Source: Dyadobacter sp. UC 10 (lineage in GTDB: Bacteria > Bacteroidota > Bacteroidia > Cytophagales > Spirosomataceae). From it: a stretch of DNA of 64,000 nt. Of the stretch, positions 42,435 through 51,665 are shown one piece after another. The stretch's first letter is position 1. The number at the start of each line of letters is the position of its first letter. The DNA lies in contig NZ_VSRN01000001.1 of the NCBI RefSeq assembly GCF_008369915.1, positions 2,724,501-2,788,500 on the forward strand, in the 5' to 3' direction. A model generated the notes under the pieces. The model worked only from the letters and a program-made list of their open reading frames with translations, ran no database searches and was not told the DNA's origin. Made by a program: the position numbers and the translations under genes.

Positions 42435-45326
42435 ATGTTCAATTCTACGAACGCATTTCAGTTTCCTGCCAAGTTTCTCTGTCTAGTCTTAGGCCTGTTT
42501 GCTGCAATTCAACCCATTTCAGCCCAATCTGATAAAAGTACCTCGGAAGTAGACCCGCAGCGATACCTGGCCCTGATGCTTCTGAACCTCACGGACGCCG
42601 ATAACCGGGGGCCGGAGCCAGAGCTGATCAGTTCGGGCAGGCAATTCGGCATGAACGCAGTTTACATTACTATTCCCTGGGACAAAGTCTATCACAGTTC
42701 TCCAACTGAAACCCCGAAGTGGGCCAAGTACGACGAGCAGATCAAAATTGCCACCGACCTGGGTATGAAGGTGGCGCTCCGCATCCACCTCGGCAGGCAT
42801 AGCACACGCATTAAAGGTTTTTGGGAGCCTTCTGATAGCCAGTTCAGCCATTCCGACAAACCGCTACTTGGAGGTTATCAGGATACCTTCTTCGGGTTTG
42901 ATAACCAGGCTATCGTTAATAAAGGGATCGCATTTGTAAAAGAAACCGTCACCAGGTATAAATATCTTCAAACCGGCAACAAGCTGCTGTACGTGTCCGT
43001 CACAAATACCCCTACCCAGGAAGGTGAATATCCGGGTGGCCTGATCACGGATGGAAGGGAAGGTTCGGCCGTGTATGATTATTCCAAAACCATGGTAAGC
43101 GGTTTTCAGAACTGGCTGAAAGATCATTACAAAAAGATCGAGCGCCTCAATTTCCTCTGGGGCATGAACTACAAGACTTTTAACGATCCTTATCCGCCTT
43201 TTACAGCCTGGGATCCGGAAGAATCTTTCAGGCAGCGCGCCGGAAAAGACTGGTACATTTACCGGCACGAGGCGATGAAAAAATATTTCGAGCAAATGAT
43301 AGGAGCTGTGAAATCGGTTGATCCCGCTATCAAGTTTGTCTCCGACTACGGTTCGGTCTTCGACGCAGCTTCAGTAATGCGCGGGACATTGGGATTCAAG
43401 GACTTAAATAAAAAGGCAGATGGTATCAAGATCAACGATAGCCCCAATTACGATCACCGGTGGTCTGTGGATATCGTAAAAAGCAATATGCCTGAAAGCT
43501 TTATCACGGCGAATGAACTGTTTGTGAGCTCTTACCTCGACAATAACACGCATTTGAAGCAGATAACGGAAAATTTTGCCCATGGTGCCAATGTAGTGGC
43601 AGTAGTAATATCCACCAAAGAACAAATGGCAAGATCCGAGCCGTTTCTACGACCTGCCGCTGCCACCTGGCTTTCACAGCCTTTGCAGCCAATTAAATAC
43701 ACCGAATCTGTGAGTTACCGGCTTTCTGCCGCAGTTGAAAAAAAGGGGGCGATCAGTGTGATATTCGATGAATGGTCTAAGCGTGCTTATGCAAATCCCG
43801 CAAGTCCGAAACCTGTACAAGTGAAGCTGGAGGAAGACCTGCTGGCACCGGAATATTGGAACGACGCATCCAATTATATGCCTTACGTTTTTCGACCGGT
43901 ACCGATGCAGATTATCGCAGTGAACAAGGATTTTACTTACAAACTTCCTATCGACACCTTCTCGGATGTTGACGGCACCATTGTGAAGGTAGAAGTAAGC
44001 GGCTTGCCTTCCTGGCTGAGATTCGAAAATGGAAACCTGATCGGCCGGCCGACTGTTTTGGGTGATTATCGTATTACAGTGAAGGGAACCGACGACGAAG
44101 GCGGTTCTACCGATGCTTTTTTCACGATCCGCGTAGATACCCGGGAAAATGCAAACAAGCCGCCAACTGTAGATGCCAATTTTTCCAATCAAATGGTAGC
44201 GATCGGCAAACCTTTCAGTTTTGCAATTCCTGCCGGAACATTCGAAGATAGTGACGGAGAAATCACCAAAATCGAAGCCGCCGAATTACCTGCCTGGCTG
44301 AAATTTACGAATGGAACACTGAGCGGAACGCCTGATAAGCTGGGAGAATACCGGATTATTTTTAAGGCTTACGACGATTTGAATGCATTCGTTGAAACAT
44401 ATTTCACGATACGAGTGGTGGAGCCACAGTTTTTAAATGCGCCTCCTTTCGCAACCACCACACTTCCCGTCAAGTACGCGCAGGTGAATATGCCATTCAA
44501 CTACATTCTGCCTGCCAATATTTTTGGCGATCCCGATGGTTATATCTCTTCAATCTCTGTCCAAAACAGACCTTCGTGGCTCAATTTTGCACTCAATGTT
44601 TTTTCCGGGACGCCGACCGAAGAAGGTGAGTACAGGTTGATTATCAGAGCTTATGATAATGGCGGCGCCTACGTGGAAATTCCACTGATCCTGAAGGTGC
44701 AGACACCCGAGCTGCGGTTCGAGCTTGTGGCGGGTGGCAGTAAAGTTGATCAGCGGGTAATCCGCAAGCTTGCAGGCGATGATGTGGTGGCTTACGACTC
44801 ACTTCCGCCGCTTTTGAACATTTATGCTTACGGAAATTTTGAGTACGACCGCGTGACCTTTGAGCTCGACGGACCCTATAAACGAACCTCTACGACTGCT
44901 GTATTTCCGTATGCATTGTATGAAAATGCCCAGGGCTTTGCGCCTTATGTGGGCAGGTATACATTGACGGTAACCGCCGCCGAGGAAGATTCGGCAATCG
45001 TTACCAATTCTATTCAGTTCAGTATTTCATACGGAGATTCGGTTAATATTACCAAAAACATGCTGGAATGGGCATTTTACCCTAACCCTACAGAAAACGT
45101 CATCAATATAAAACTTCCTGAAAACCAGACCGGCGAAGAAATGCAGTATGAACTTGTGATGATTTCTGGAAAGCGGATACCTCTTCCTGCAAGCCTGGTG
45201 AGTGTTTCCGATAATCTGGCCAATATCGATCTCTCAGAAGCCGGTCTTTCTTCGGGTATTTACTTTGTCAGGATCAGCAACAGTGCCGGTGAGCTGCTGA
45301 AACAATTCAGGATCTTCAAAAAGTAA
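42435..45326 (+). CDS. T9SS-exported protein with glycoside hydrolase-like domain and three He_PIG/Ig repeats
   Basis: The start is set at 42435 (MFNSTNAFQF.., signal ending IQPISAQ), 1 base after the stop of the transferase gene. Residues about 40-440 form a GH-A clan/beta-galactosidase-like TIM barrel (MNAVYITIPWDKV, ALRIHLGRH, FLWGMNYKTFND). Three tandem putative-Ig repeats follow (about 490-575, 590-665 and 680-760), each with the P-[AS]-WL pattern (GLPSWLRF, ELPAWLKF, NRPSWLNF) and ending GDYRITV or GEYRLII. The C-terminal sorting domain YPNPTENVINIKL .. GIYFVRIS .. QFRIFKK is the T9SS type A signal. Exact substrate is unknown. Confidence 0.85.
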   Translation: MFNSTNAFQFPAKFLCLVLGLFAAIQPISAQSDKSTSEVDPQRYLALMLLNLTDADNRGPEPELISSGRQFGMNAVYITIPWDKVYHSSPTETPKWAKYDEQIKIATDLGMKVALRIHLGRHSTRIKGFWEPSDSQFSHSDKPLLGGYQDTFFGFDNQAIVNKGIAFVKETVTRYKYLQTGNKLLYVSVTNTPTQEGEYPGGLITDGREGSAVYDYSKTMVSGFQNWLKDHYKKIERLNFLWGMNYKTFNDPYPPFTAWDPEESFRQRAGKDWYIYRHEAMKKYFEQMIGAVKSVDPAIKFVSDYGSVFDAASVMRGTLGFKDLNKKADGIKINDSPNYDHRWSVDIVKSNMPESFITANELFVSSYLDNNTHLKQITENFAHGANVVAVVISTKEQMARSEPFLRPAAATWLSQPLQPIKYTESVSYRLSAAVEKKGAISVIFDEWSKRAYANPASPKPVQVKLEEDLLAPEYWNDASNYMPYVFRPVPMQIIAVNKDFTYKLPIDTFSDVDGTIVKVEVSGLPSWLRFENGNLIGRPTVLGDYRITVKGTDDEGGSTDAFFTIRVDTRENANKPPTVDANFSNQMVAIGKPFSFAIPAGTFEDSDGEITKIEAAELPAWLKFTNGTLSGTPDKLGEYRIIFKAYDDLNAFVETYFTIRVVEPQFLNAPPFATTTLPVKYAQVNMPFNYILPANIFGDPDGYISSISVQNRPSWLNFALNVFSGTPTEEGEYRLIIRAYDNGGAYVEIPLILKVQTPELRFELVAGGSKVDQRVIRKLAGDDVVAYDSLPPLLNIYAYGNFEYDRVTFELDGPYKRTSTTAVFPYALYENAQGFAPYVGRYTLTVTAAEEDSAIVTNSIQFSISYGDSVNITKNMLEWAFYPNPTENVINIKLPENQTGEEMQYELVMISGKRIPLPASLVSVSDNLANIDLSEAGLSSGIYFVRISNSAGELLKQFRIFKK

Positions 45327-45368
45327 CATTCCTTAAAGCACCACATAATTAGCATTATTTCGGAGGGC

Positions 45369-45434
45369 AGTATGCAGGCATAATATAATTATGATTTATA
45401 TTTGGGCCTATTTAATGGTATGCTTGCATACTAT
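45369..45434 (+). promoter_or_regulatory. Promoter and paired operators of the acyl-CoA dehydrogenase gene
   Basis: Two dyads flank a -7 element. The first is AGTATGC-AG-GCATAAT at 45369-45384. TATATTTG at 45397-45404 matches TAnnTTTG exactly. The second is GGTATGC-TT-GCATACT at 45417-45432. Both share the core TATGC-NN-GCATA with the thiolase operator. Centres are 48 bp apart, which would allow looping or combined activator and roadblock action. Confidence 0.65.
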
Positions 45435-45467
45435 TATTGCACATCGTTCTATAATTCTATAAATGAT

Positions 45468-47294
45468 ATGGCTGTTGCAGAAGAAAGAAAAATGTCGAGC
45501 CGGGGCTCCACCCGGGGCGGAGAATTTTTAATTAAGGAAACCCTGGCTTCCCAAATATTTGTTCCTGAGGAATTTAATGAAGAGCAGCAGATGATCGCAG
45601 CTACCTGCCGCGATTTTCTTGCCAAAGAAATCTGGCCGCGGCTTGACGAAATCGACCAGGCGAAAAGTCCCGAACTGATCGCGGGCCTCATGGACAAGGC
45701 GGGTGAACTGGGATTGCTGGGTACAGCTGTTCCGGAGGAGTATGGCGGTTTTGGGATGAATTTCAATACTTCCATGCTGGTAGCTGAGGCCACTGGCGCA
45801 GGTAACTCATTTTCCGTTGCGCTCTCCGCACACACAGGGATCGGTACGCTGCCGATTTTGTATTATGGCAATGAAGATCAAAAATCAAAGTATCTTCCTA
45901 AGCTGGCTTCGGGCGAATGGAAAGCGGCTTACTGCCTCACCGAACCAGATTCCGGGTCAGATGCAAATTCCGGCAAAACCAGGGCAAAGCTTTCAGATGA
46001 TGGAAAACAATATATCGTGAATGGCCAGAAAATGTGGATTACGAATGGTGGCTTTGCCGATGTATTCATTGTTTTTGCCAAAATAGAAGAAAACGGGCAG
46101 GCCGATAAAAACCTGACCGCATTCATCATAGATAAGTCATCCGGTGGAATTACGATGAACGAGCCGGAGCACAAAATGGGCATCAAAGGATCTGACACAC
46201 GCCAGATCTTCTTCAACGATTGTGAGGTACCCGTTGAAAATATGCTCTCAGAGAGAGGAAACGGGTTCAAGATCGCGGTAAACATCCTGAATATCGGTCG
46301 CATCAAACTCGCGGCTGCCGCACTGGGAGGCGCCAAGAAAGTAGCAGAACAGGCGATTAATTACGCAAATGAGCGCAAGCAATTTGGTACGGCAATAGCA
46401 AATTTCGGCGCTATCAAGCATAAAATTGCTGAAATGGCGGTCGGCATGTATGCGACGGAATCGGCTGCATACCGCGTTGGCCAGAATATCGATGACCTGA
46501 TCACCGCTTTTCAGGCGAAAGGAATGTCAGATTCCGAGGCGAAATTGAAAGCACTGGAAGAACTTGCGATCGAATGCGCGATTATGAAAGTGCACGGGTC
46601 GGAAGTACTGGATTTTGTGGTAGACGAAGGTGTGCAGATTTACGGCGGAATGGGTTTTTCTGCCGATGCACCCATGGATAGGGCATACCGCGATAGTCGG
46701 ATCAACCGCATTTTCGAGGGGACCAACGAGATCAACAGAATGCTCGTGGTCGATATGCTTTTGAAGCGGGCAATGAAAGGCCAACTCGACCTGATGGGCC
46801 CGGCAGCGGCGGTAGGAAAAGAAATAATGTCTATTCCTGATTTTGGCGCAGAAGAAGAGGATACCCTTTTCGCAAAGGAGAAAAAAGTAATCAGGAACCT
46901 CAAAAAGGCGGTATTAATGGTGGCCGGGGCTGCGGTGCAGAAGTTCATGATGAAGCTTTCCGAGGAGCAGGAGATCATTATGAGCCTGGCGGATATGGTG
47001 ATCGAGATTTATGTAGCCGAGTCAGTTTTGCTGCGCGTTGAAAAAAGCATCGGGATGCTGGGCGCGGAACGGAATGCATTGCAGCAGGATATGGCACTGA
47101 TTTATCTGAACCGCGCAGTAGAAAAAGTCAATTCAGCTGGCCGCGCGGCGATCACGAGTTTCGCGGAAAGCGACGAGCTGAGTGTCATGCTCATGGGCTT
47201 GAAGCGCTTTACGAAGATTGAACCCGTCAACCTGAAAAATGCCCGGCGCCGGGTCGCAGACGAACTGATAGCAAAGAATACTTATATATTTTGA
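45468..47294 (+). CDS. Acyl-CoA dehydrogenase (long VLCAD/ACAD9-like form)
   Basis: The start is set at 45468 (MAVAEERKMSSRGST); the upstream frame has only a TTG inside the promoter. The 608-residue protein has the three ACAD domains with AYCLTEPDSGSDANSG, KMWITNGGFADVFIVFAK, the helical core YANERKQFG, and GGMGFSADAPMDRAYRDSRINRIFEGTNEINRM (flavin and active-site region). An extra C-terminal about 170 residues is as in VLCAD-type enzymes. It makes the first double bond in beta-oxidation. Regulation with the thiolase is suggested by the shared operator. Electron-transfer flavoprotein genes are not in the window. Confidence 0.93.
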   Translation: MAVAEERKMSSRGSTRGGEFLIKETLASQIFVPEEFNEEQQMIAATCRDFLAKEIWPRLDEIDQAKSPELIAGLMDKAGELGLLGTAVPEEYGGFGMNFNTSMLVAEATGAGNSFSVALSAHTGIGTLPILYYGNEDQKSKYLPKLASGEWKAAYCLTEPDSGSDANSGKTRAKLSDDGKQYIVNGQKMWITNGGFADVFIVFAKIEENGQADKNLTAFIIDKSSGGITMNEPEHKMGIKGSDTRQIFFNDCEVPVENMLSERGNGFKIAVNILNIGRIKLAAAALGGAKKVAEQAINYANERKQFGTAIANFGAIKHKIAEMAVGMYATESAAYRVGQNIDDLITAFQAKGMSDSEAKLKALEELAIECAIMKVHGSEVLDFVVDEGVQIYGGMGFSADAPMDRAYRDSRINRIFEGTNEINRMLVVDMLLKRAMKGQLDLMGPAAAVGKEIMSIPDFGAEEEDTLFAKEKKVIRNLKKAVLMVAGAAVQKFMMKLSEEQEIIMSLADMVIEIYVAESVLLRVEKSIGMLGAERNALQQDMALIYLNRAVEKVNSAGRAAITSFAESDELSVMLMGLKRFTKIEPVNLKNARRRVADELIAKNTYIF

Positions 47295-47350
47295 TCATTA
47301 AAGATTAGGGTAAAGGCATCGACTCAGGTAATTAAAAACCAGCAAATTAG

Positions 47351-47381
47351 AAGGCCGGATCTGAAAAGGTCAGGCCTTTTT
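47351..47381 (+). terminator. Terminator of the acyl-CoA dehydrogenase gene
   Basis: AAGGCC (47351-47356) pairs with GGCCTT (47373-47378) and is extended by GATC/GGTC pairs with a bulge, followed by TTTTTGC. Confidence 0.65.
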
Positions 47382-47493
47382 GCTGCCTGAAATGGTTTTT
47401 TATTATTATTCAAAATACGCAACTTTGGGAAACCAATTTCCGCGTTTTTCTCGTTAGATCTTTGGTTTCGAATGAACACTTAAGCTAAATACG

Positions 47494-49080
47494 TTGGATT
47501 CTCTTCAAGCTGCTGAAAAGCCATTTTTCACAACTCTGCAGACGGTGGATCTGCGTGCGACAGGTCAATTTCCCGCATTACTGCTGGATTATCTTGATCA
47601 AAAACCTTCACTATCAGAGTTTTACAGCGCGTTTCCGACTCTTGAAAACGCGAACGAGGTTATAACAGCAAAACGTGCATTCGATACTGAAAAGAGAAAG
47701 ACACTTGTAAATGTTCTCAACAGTCAATATGTCGGGCTTTCCGATCTGCCTGATTTCTCATTGTTGCTGGATAACAAAACCTTTACCGTTACAACCGGTC
47801 ACCAGCTTAATATTTTCTCCGGCCCGCTCTATATCATCTATAAGATCGTTACGACGATCAAACTGGCCCGTGCCTTGAAAGGGGCTTATCCGGAATACAA
47901 CTTTGTGCCGGTATATTGGATGGCTACGGAAGACCATGATTTCGAAGAAATTGCTTCGGTTCATTTATTTGGGCAAACACACAAATGGACGGGCGACCAT
48001 AAAGGCGCAGTGGGCAGGCTGAATCCTAAGGAGCTGGAAAGCATATTGAAACAACTTCCCGGCAAGCCGGATCTTTTTGCCAGGGCGTATCTCGAAAGTG
48101 GCACGCTCGCCGACGCCGTTCGATGTTATATGCACGAGTTATTCGGGCAATACGGCCTCGTCACAATCGATGCGGATCATGCGGATTTAAAACGCTCCTT
48201 CCTTCCCGTCATTAAAGAAGAACTTTCCAATAACATTTCCGGCAAGCTGGTTAGTGAAACCACTTCCAGGCTTAATGCGCTGGGTTACCACACCCCGTTA
48301 AATGCACGGGAAATCAATTTGTTTTACCTTGACGAAAACCTTCGCGAGCGAATCGTGAAGGAAGATATCACCTATAAAGTACTGAATACTGGGCTATCGT
48401 TTTCAGAAACTGAAATTTTAAATCTGGCGGAAAATAAGCCTGAGCTTTTCAGTCCGAACGTGATACTGAGACCGCTTTATGAGGAAATGATCCTCCCTAA
48501 TCTTGCGTATATAGGCGGACCGTCAGAAGTACCTTACTGGATGCAGCTGAAAGGTGTTTTTGATCATTTCGGGGTTCCTTTTCCGATGTTGATACCAAGA
48601 AATTTTGCACTTTACATCACCGGGCACCAGTGTAAAAAGGTTAAAAAGTTGAATATAAGCTACGAAGATCTGTTTTTGGATGAAGTAGCATTACGCAAGA
48701 CTTTCATAGAAAGAAATACCCAGCACATTCTGGATCTCGACGATCAGAAGGAGGACTTCAATAAGATTTTTGAAACAATACTGGAAAAAGCAATCGCCGT
48801 GGACCAAACCATGTTTGGGGCGGTGAAGGCCGAGCAAACCAGGTTGCTGCATTCGCTTAAACAATTGGAGAAAAGGATTGTGCGGGCCGAGGAGCGCAAT
48901 CATCAATCAGAAATAGAACAATTGCTGGCGCTTAAAAACAAACTGTTCCCGAACGGAATCGCCCAGGAACGGTATGACAATCTGCTGAGTTTTTATACGA
49001 GCGATCCCGAATTTATCTCAAAACTATTTCAGGCTTTTGATCCGCTTGATTTTAGTTACAACGTGATCTTGGAGGAATAA
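47494..49080 (+). CDS. bshC: Bacillithiol biosynthesis cysteine-adding enzyme BshC
   Basis: The 528-residue protein matches BshC: TVTTGHQLNIFSGPLYIIYKI, VPVYWMATEDHDFEEI (nucleotide and metal region), IDADHADLK and PNLAYIGGPSEVPYWMQLKGVF. It couples cysteine to glucosaminyl-malate, the last step of bacillithiol synthesis. The frame has no ATG near its natural beginning; TTG at 47494 is the best start (MDSLQAAEK.. if initiated with Met). bshA and bshB are not adjacent. Confidence 0.9.
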   Translation: MDSLQAAEKPFFTTLQTVDLRATGQFPALLLDYLDQKPSLSEFYSAFPTLENANEVITAKRAFDTEKRKTLVNVLNSQYVGLSDLPDFSLLLDNKTFTVTTGHQLNIFSGPLYIIYKIVTTIKLARALKGAYPEYNFVPVYWMATEDHDFEEIASVHLFGQTHKWTGDHKGAVGRLNPKELESILKQLPGKPDLFARAYLESGTLADAVRCYMHELFGQYGLVTIDADHADLKRSFLPVIKEELSNNISGKLVSETTSRLNALGYHTPLNAREINLFYLDENLRERIVKEDITYKVLNTGLSFSETEILNLAENKPELFSPNVILRPLYEEMILPNLAYIGGPSEVPYWMQLKGVFDHFGVPFPMLIPRNFALYITGHQCKKVKKLNISYEDLFLDEVALRKTFIERNTQHILDLDDQKEDFNKIFETILEKAIAVDQTMFGAVKAEQTRLLHSLKQLEKRIVRAEERNHQSEIEQLLALKNKLFPNGIAQERYDNLLSFYTSDPEFISKLFQAFDPLDFSYNVILEE

Positions 49081-49087
49081 CCAGTCG

Positions 49088-50146
49088 CTAGTCTTTCAGC
49101 CTCACATCTCCGTAACGCGAGTTTACAGTGATTTTTGTTCCCGAGCCAGCGCCTATCTTTCCCTGATATTGCCTGGGTTTGTAAGATTTGTTGTCCTTCG
49201 CGGGCTGCATCGAGAAATTGACATTATTGGTCGGATAGGTGAAATTTCCGTAAGAGACAGTCACATTAAACTGGTTAGCCTCCGCAGGAAGCACTATCGA
49301 AGAGTACGCTGCCTGAATATCAACATTTTGTGCCGAATTTGTCAGCTCATCGATTTTGAAGCTACCCGAGTAGTTCAGCTTGATCTTTCCAGTTCCTCTG
49401 ATCGTTCCGATATTCGCGCCCGAATAGTCAATATTTGCATCAAGGTTGATCACATCGCCAATACGTAAATCGCCCGACTTGTTAATTAACAGTATTTTTT
49501 TTCCGTGATCGAGGCTGAGCTTTGAGTATTCAAATTCCAGTTTTCCTCCATCCATTGTCCCGATTTTCGCGCTGCCATACTTTACATCAATCACATTATC
49601 AGCGTTTTCCAGGAAATTGGCTACGAAGTTTCCATGTCTGGAATCAACGGTGAGCGGTGCGTGGAAAAAAGGAATTTCAGTATCACCAAATTCATTTCGG
49701 ACAACGAGCGCATTCTCTTTCGGCATGTAAACCGTGTAATTGATCTGGACGAAATTCTTTTCGCCTTTGCGGTTGTTCCAGCCATTGTTGGCAAACTGGC
49801 CGCGATCGATGTGTGTGGTCAGTGCGATCTCATCTTTGATTCGCTTTTCTTCAATGTTAACGGCGCTCAGATACTGCGATGCCCTACTGTCTGAAGGTGC
49901 GTTGGCGGTAATTACAATCTCTACTTTGATTTCTCCCTTATCCCACAAATTGACTTTTACCTGACCAAATTGATTGTCTACAATGAGCAGATCGCTCTTT
50001 TTTACATCGAAAACTTTAATAATATTTCTCCGTTTTTCGATAAGTCCTCCCTGTTCCGGATCGTTGGGGCCTGCACTGAGGAAATGCGGCAGGATCAATG
50101 CTATATTAAATAACAGGAGCACTGTTATTATCTTTTTCGTTATCAT
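49088..50146 (-). CDS. DUF4097-like exported protein of an ECF sigma operon
   Basis: The 352-residue protein has a signal peptide (about 1-25) and a repetitive right-handed beta pattern (VNLWDKGEIKVEIVI, LVVRNEFGDTEIPFF, IDVKYGSAKIGTMDGG, LRIGDVINLDANIDYSG, KITVNSRYGDVRLKD). This is the DUF4097/adhesin-like beta-helix seen behind anti-sigma genes. It starts inside the anti-sigma gene (41-bp overlap, different frame), so expression is coupled. Role unknown; probably envelope. Confidence 0.78.
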   Translation of the reverse strand: MITKKIITVLLLFNIALILPHFLSAGPNDPEQGGLIEKRRNIIKVFDVKKSDLLIVDNQFGQVKVNLWDKGEIKVEIVITANAPSDSRASQYLSAVNIEEKRIKDEIALTTHIDRGQFANNGWNNRKGEKNFVQINYTVYMPKENALVVRNEFGDTEIPFFHAPLTVDSRHGNFVANFLENADNVIDVKYGSAKIGTMDGGKLEFEYSKLSLDHGKKILLINKSGDLRIGDVINLDANIDYSGANIGTIRGTGKIKLNYSGSFKIDELTNSAQNVDIQAAYSSIVLPAEANQFNVTVSYGNFTYPTNNVNFSMQPAKDNKSYKPRQYQGKIGAGSGTKITVNSRYGDVRLKD

Positions 50147-50714
50147 TTTTGACTTTATTAATGCGTTGCAAAATGTCTAATTGTTGGTTGAGAAGGTCAA
50201 CCTGCCATTGTAGGTTCTGGATCATCGCTTCCAGCAACGCTTCCTGGTTGGGCGCGTTGGACAGATTGGATCTGAGAGTTTTGTAGTTTACCTCAAGACT
50301 TTCCAGGTCGGCCGCAAAATCCTTGTACAATTCAGGATTATTCCGTGCGAGCTTGATGATCTCCTCCCGTTTCTGATCTATTGCAACATTGTATTGATTG
50401 AGCTCGCGGGCATAAGTCGGCACTTTTATTGCCACGCGCGGATCGCGGGTAATGCCGTATTCGTTATTCAAATACACCATAAAGCCGATTCCGAGCGCGA
50501 GGAAGACACCGGCGGCGATTCGCCAGTCGAAATACGGATTAGTCAGCCGCCTGATTTTTTTTTTGGATTTTTCCGGAACTATCGGAATCTCATTATGAAG
50601 TTGACTTTCGATTTGGCTCCATAAAGAATCCTGCGGTAAGAAAGTATCAAATCCATCCCTGTTATCTCTCACAAACCGCTCCAATCGATCCTTTTTATCT
50701 GAAGAATTTTTCAT
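50106..50714 (-). CDS. Membrane protein, probable anti-sigma factor
   Basis: The 202-residue protein has a cytoplasmic N-terminus rich in charged residues (DKKDRLERFVRDNRDGFDTF, SLWSQIE), a single transmembrane helix (about 68-83, IAAGVFLALGIGFMVYL), and a periplasmic coiled-coil segment (about 110-190, with QNLQWQVDLLNQQLDILQRINKV). Position between an ECF sigma gene and a DUF4097 gene supports an anti-sigma role; there is no zinc-binding HxxxCxxC motif. The 207 bp between it and the sigma gene contain the second 10-bp repeat array. Confidence 0.75.
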   Translation of the reverse strand: MKNSSDKKDRLERFVRDNRDGFDTFLPQDSLWSQIESQLHNEIPIVPEKSKKKIRRLTNPYFDWRIAAGVFLALGIGFMVYLNNEYGITRDPRVAIKVPTYARELNQYNVAIDQKREEIIKLARNNPELYKDFAADLESLEVNYKTLRSNLSNAPNQEALLEAMIQNLQWQVDLLNQQLDILQRINKVKNDNEKDNNSAPVI

Positions 50715-50780
50715 AGATTCATTAATGTGTCATGGGTAAATAATTTTTTCAAATCCGTTTATTTTTTTGGTTGAAAGTTT

Positions 50781-50920
50781 AATTGTCACTAGAAGTCATT
50801 AATTGTCACTTGTGGTAATTTATTGTCATTTCTTGTCGCGCTAGTTTACGGTTATATGTCCTATCACATAAGACAATCAGTGACTATCAATGACAACCAA
50901 TGACCACACTGATCACCCTA
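50781..50920. repeat. Second inverted array of 10-bp repeats, inside the sigma/anti-sigma operon
   Basis: 50781-50840 holds six adjacent 10-base units near consensus AATTGTCATT; 50871-50918 holds four or five complementary units near TGACAATCAA. The middle (50841-50870) is a 30-base loop. The same unit family as at 8951-9110. The arms can pair over about 45 bases in the transcript that joins the sigma and anti-sigma genes. Confidence 0.8.
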
Positions 50921-50921
50921 A

Positions 50922-51485
50922 CTACCTGACCAACATCTCCGTCAGCTTCCGTTTCGCTCGCATATATTGCGTTCGCGAGGTTGTTTCGCTAATTCCCAGT
51001 ACTTCGCCTATTTCTTCGTGGTCATAACCTTCGAACAGATACAGGCTTAACACGACTCTGTAACCGTCGGGAAGTTTCTGGACCATGTTCCTTACCCTTT
51101 CTACTTCCAGCGTGGTCTGGCTCTCGTCGAGCCCGAAGGAATCCTCGTTTCTGTCGCTGTGTTCCAGTGTTTCCTGAAACTCGTCGATCTCCACCCATTT
51201 CACTTTCCGGCTGCGTAAATGGTTGATCGCCTTGTTCACCACGATCTGTTTCAGCCAGGCCCCGAACGTCGACTGCTGCCTGAACTGGTGCAGGTTTGTA
51301 AATGCATCTACAAAAGCCTCCTGCAAAGCATCTTCCGCCTCCCCCATATGGTTTAATATCCGCATGCAAATGTTGAACATGGCTTTGGAATAAGACTTGT
51401 ATAACTCGTACTGCGCTTTTCGCTCACCGAGTTTACAACGTTCCACCAGTTCGACATGCCGGTCTGGGTATATTTGTGTTTTCAA
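50922..51485 (-). CDS. ECF RNA polymerase sigma factor
   Basis: The 187-residue protein has region 2 (CKLGERKAQYELYKSYSKAMFNICMRI, EDALQEAFVDAF, WLKQIVVNKAINHLR) and region 4 (MVQKLPDGYRVVLSLYLFEGYDHEEIGEVLGISETTSRTQYMRAKRKL). It heads the operon with the membrane anti-sigma and DUF4097 genes. It is not FecI-like and has no receptor gene nearby, so an envelope signal is likely. The operon's first gene ends at the edge of the repeat array. Confidence 0.94.
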   Translation of the reverse strand: MKTQIYPDRHVELVERCKLGERKAQYELYKSYSKAMFNICMRILNHMGEAEDALQEAFVDAFTNLHQFRQQSTFGAWLKQIVVNKAINHLRSRKVKWVEIDEFQETLEHSDRNEDSFGLDESQTTLEVERVRNMVQKLPDGYRVVLSLYLFEGYDHEEIGEVLGISETTSRTQYMRAKRKLTEMLVR

Positions 51486-51601
51486 GCAGAAGGTTTAATT
51501 TTTGAACGTTCTGTGGTAAAGACAGTAGCGCTCGATGCATGTTGCACGGCGCATTATAATTTTTTCAAAAAATTCAGATTTGAACAATGATAAACGCCCG
51601 A

Positions 51602-51635
51602 TTGTTCTTATGCAGATGGAGTTCTGTTATCTTTG
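51602..51635 (+). promoter_or_regulatory. Candidate ispH promoter
   Basis: TTG at 51602-51604, a 23-base spacer and TATCTTTG at 51628-51635, an exact TAnnTTTG match, 30 bp before the start codon. Confidence 0.45.
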
Positions 51636-51665
51636 GCTGTTTGCTGCAATCTACCGAAATCATAA

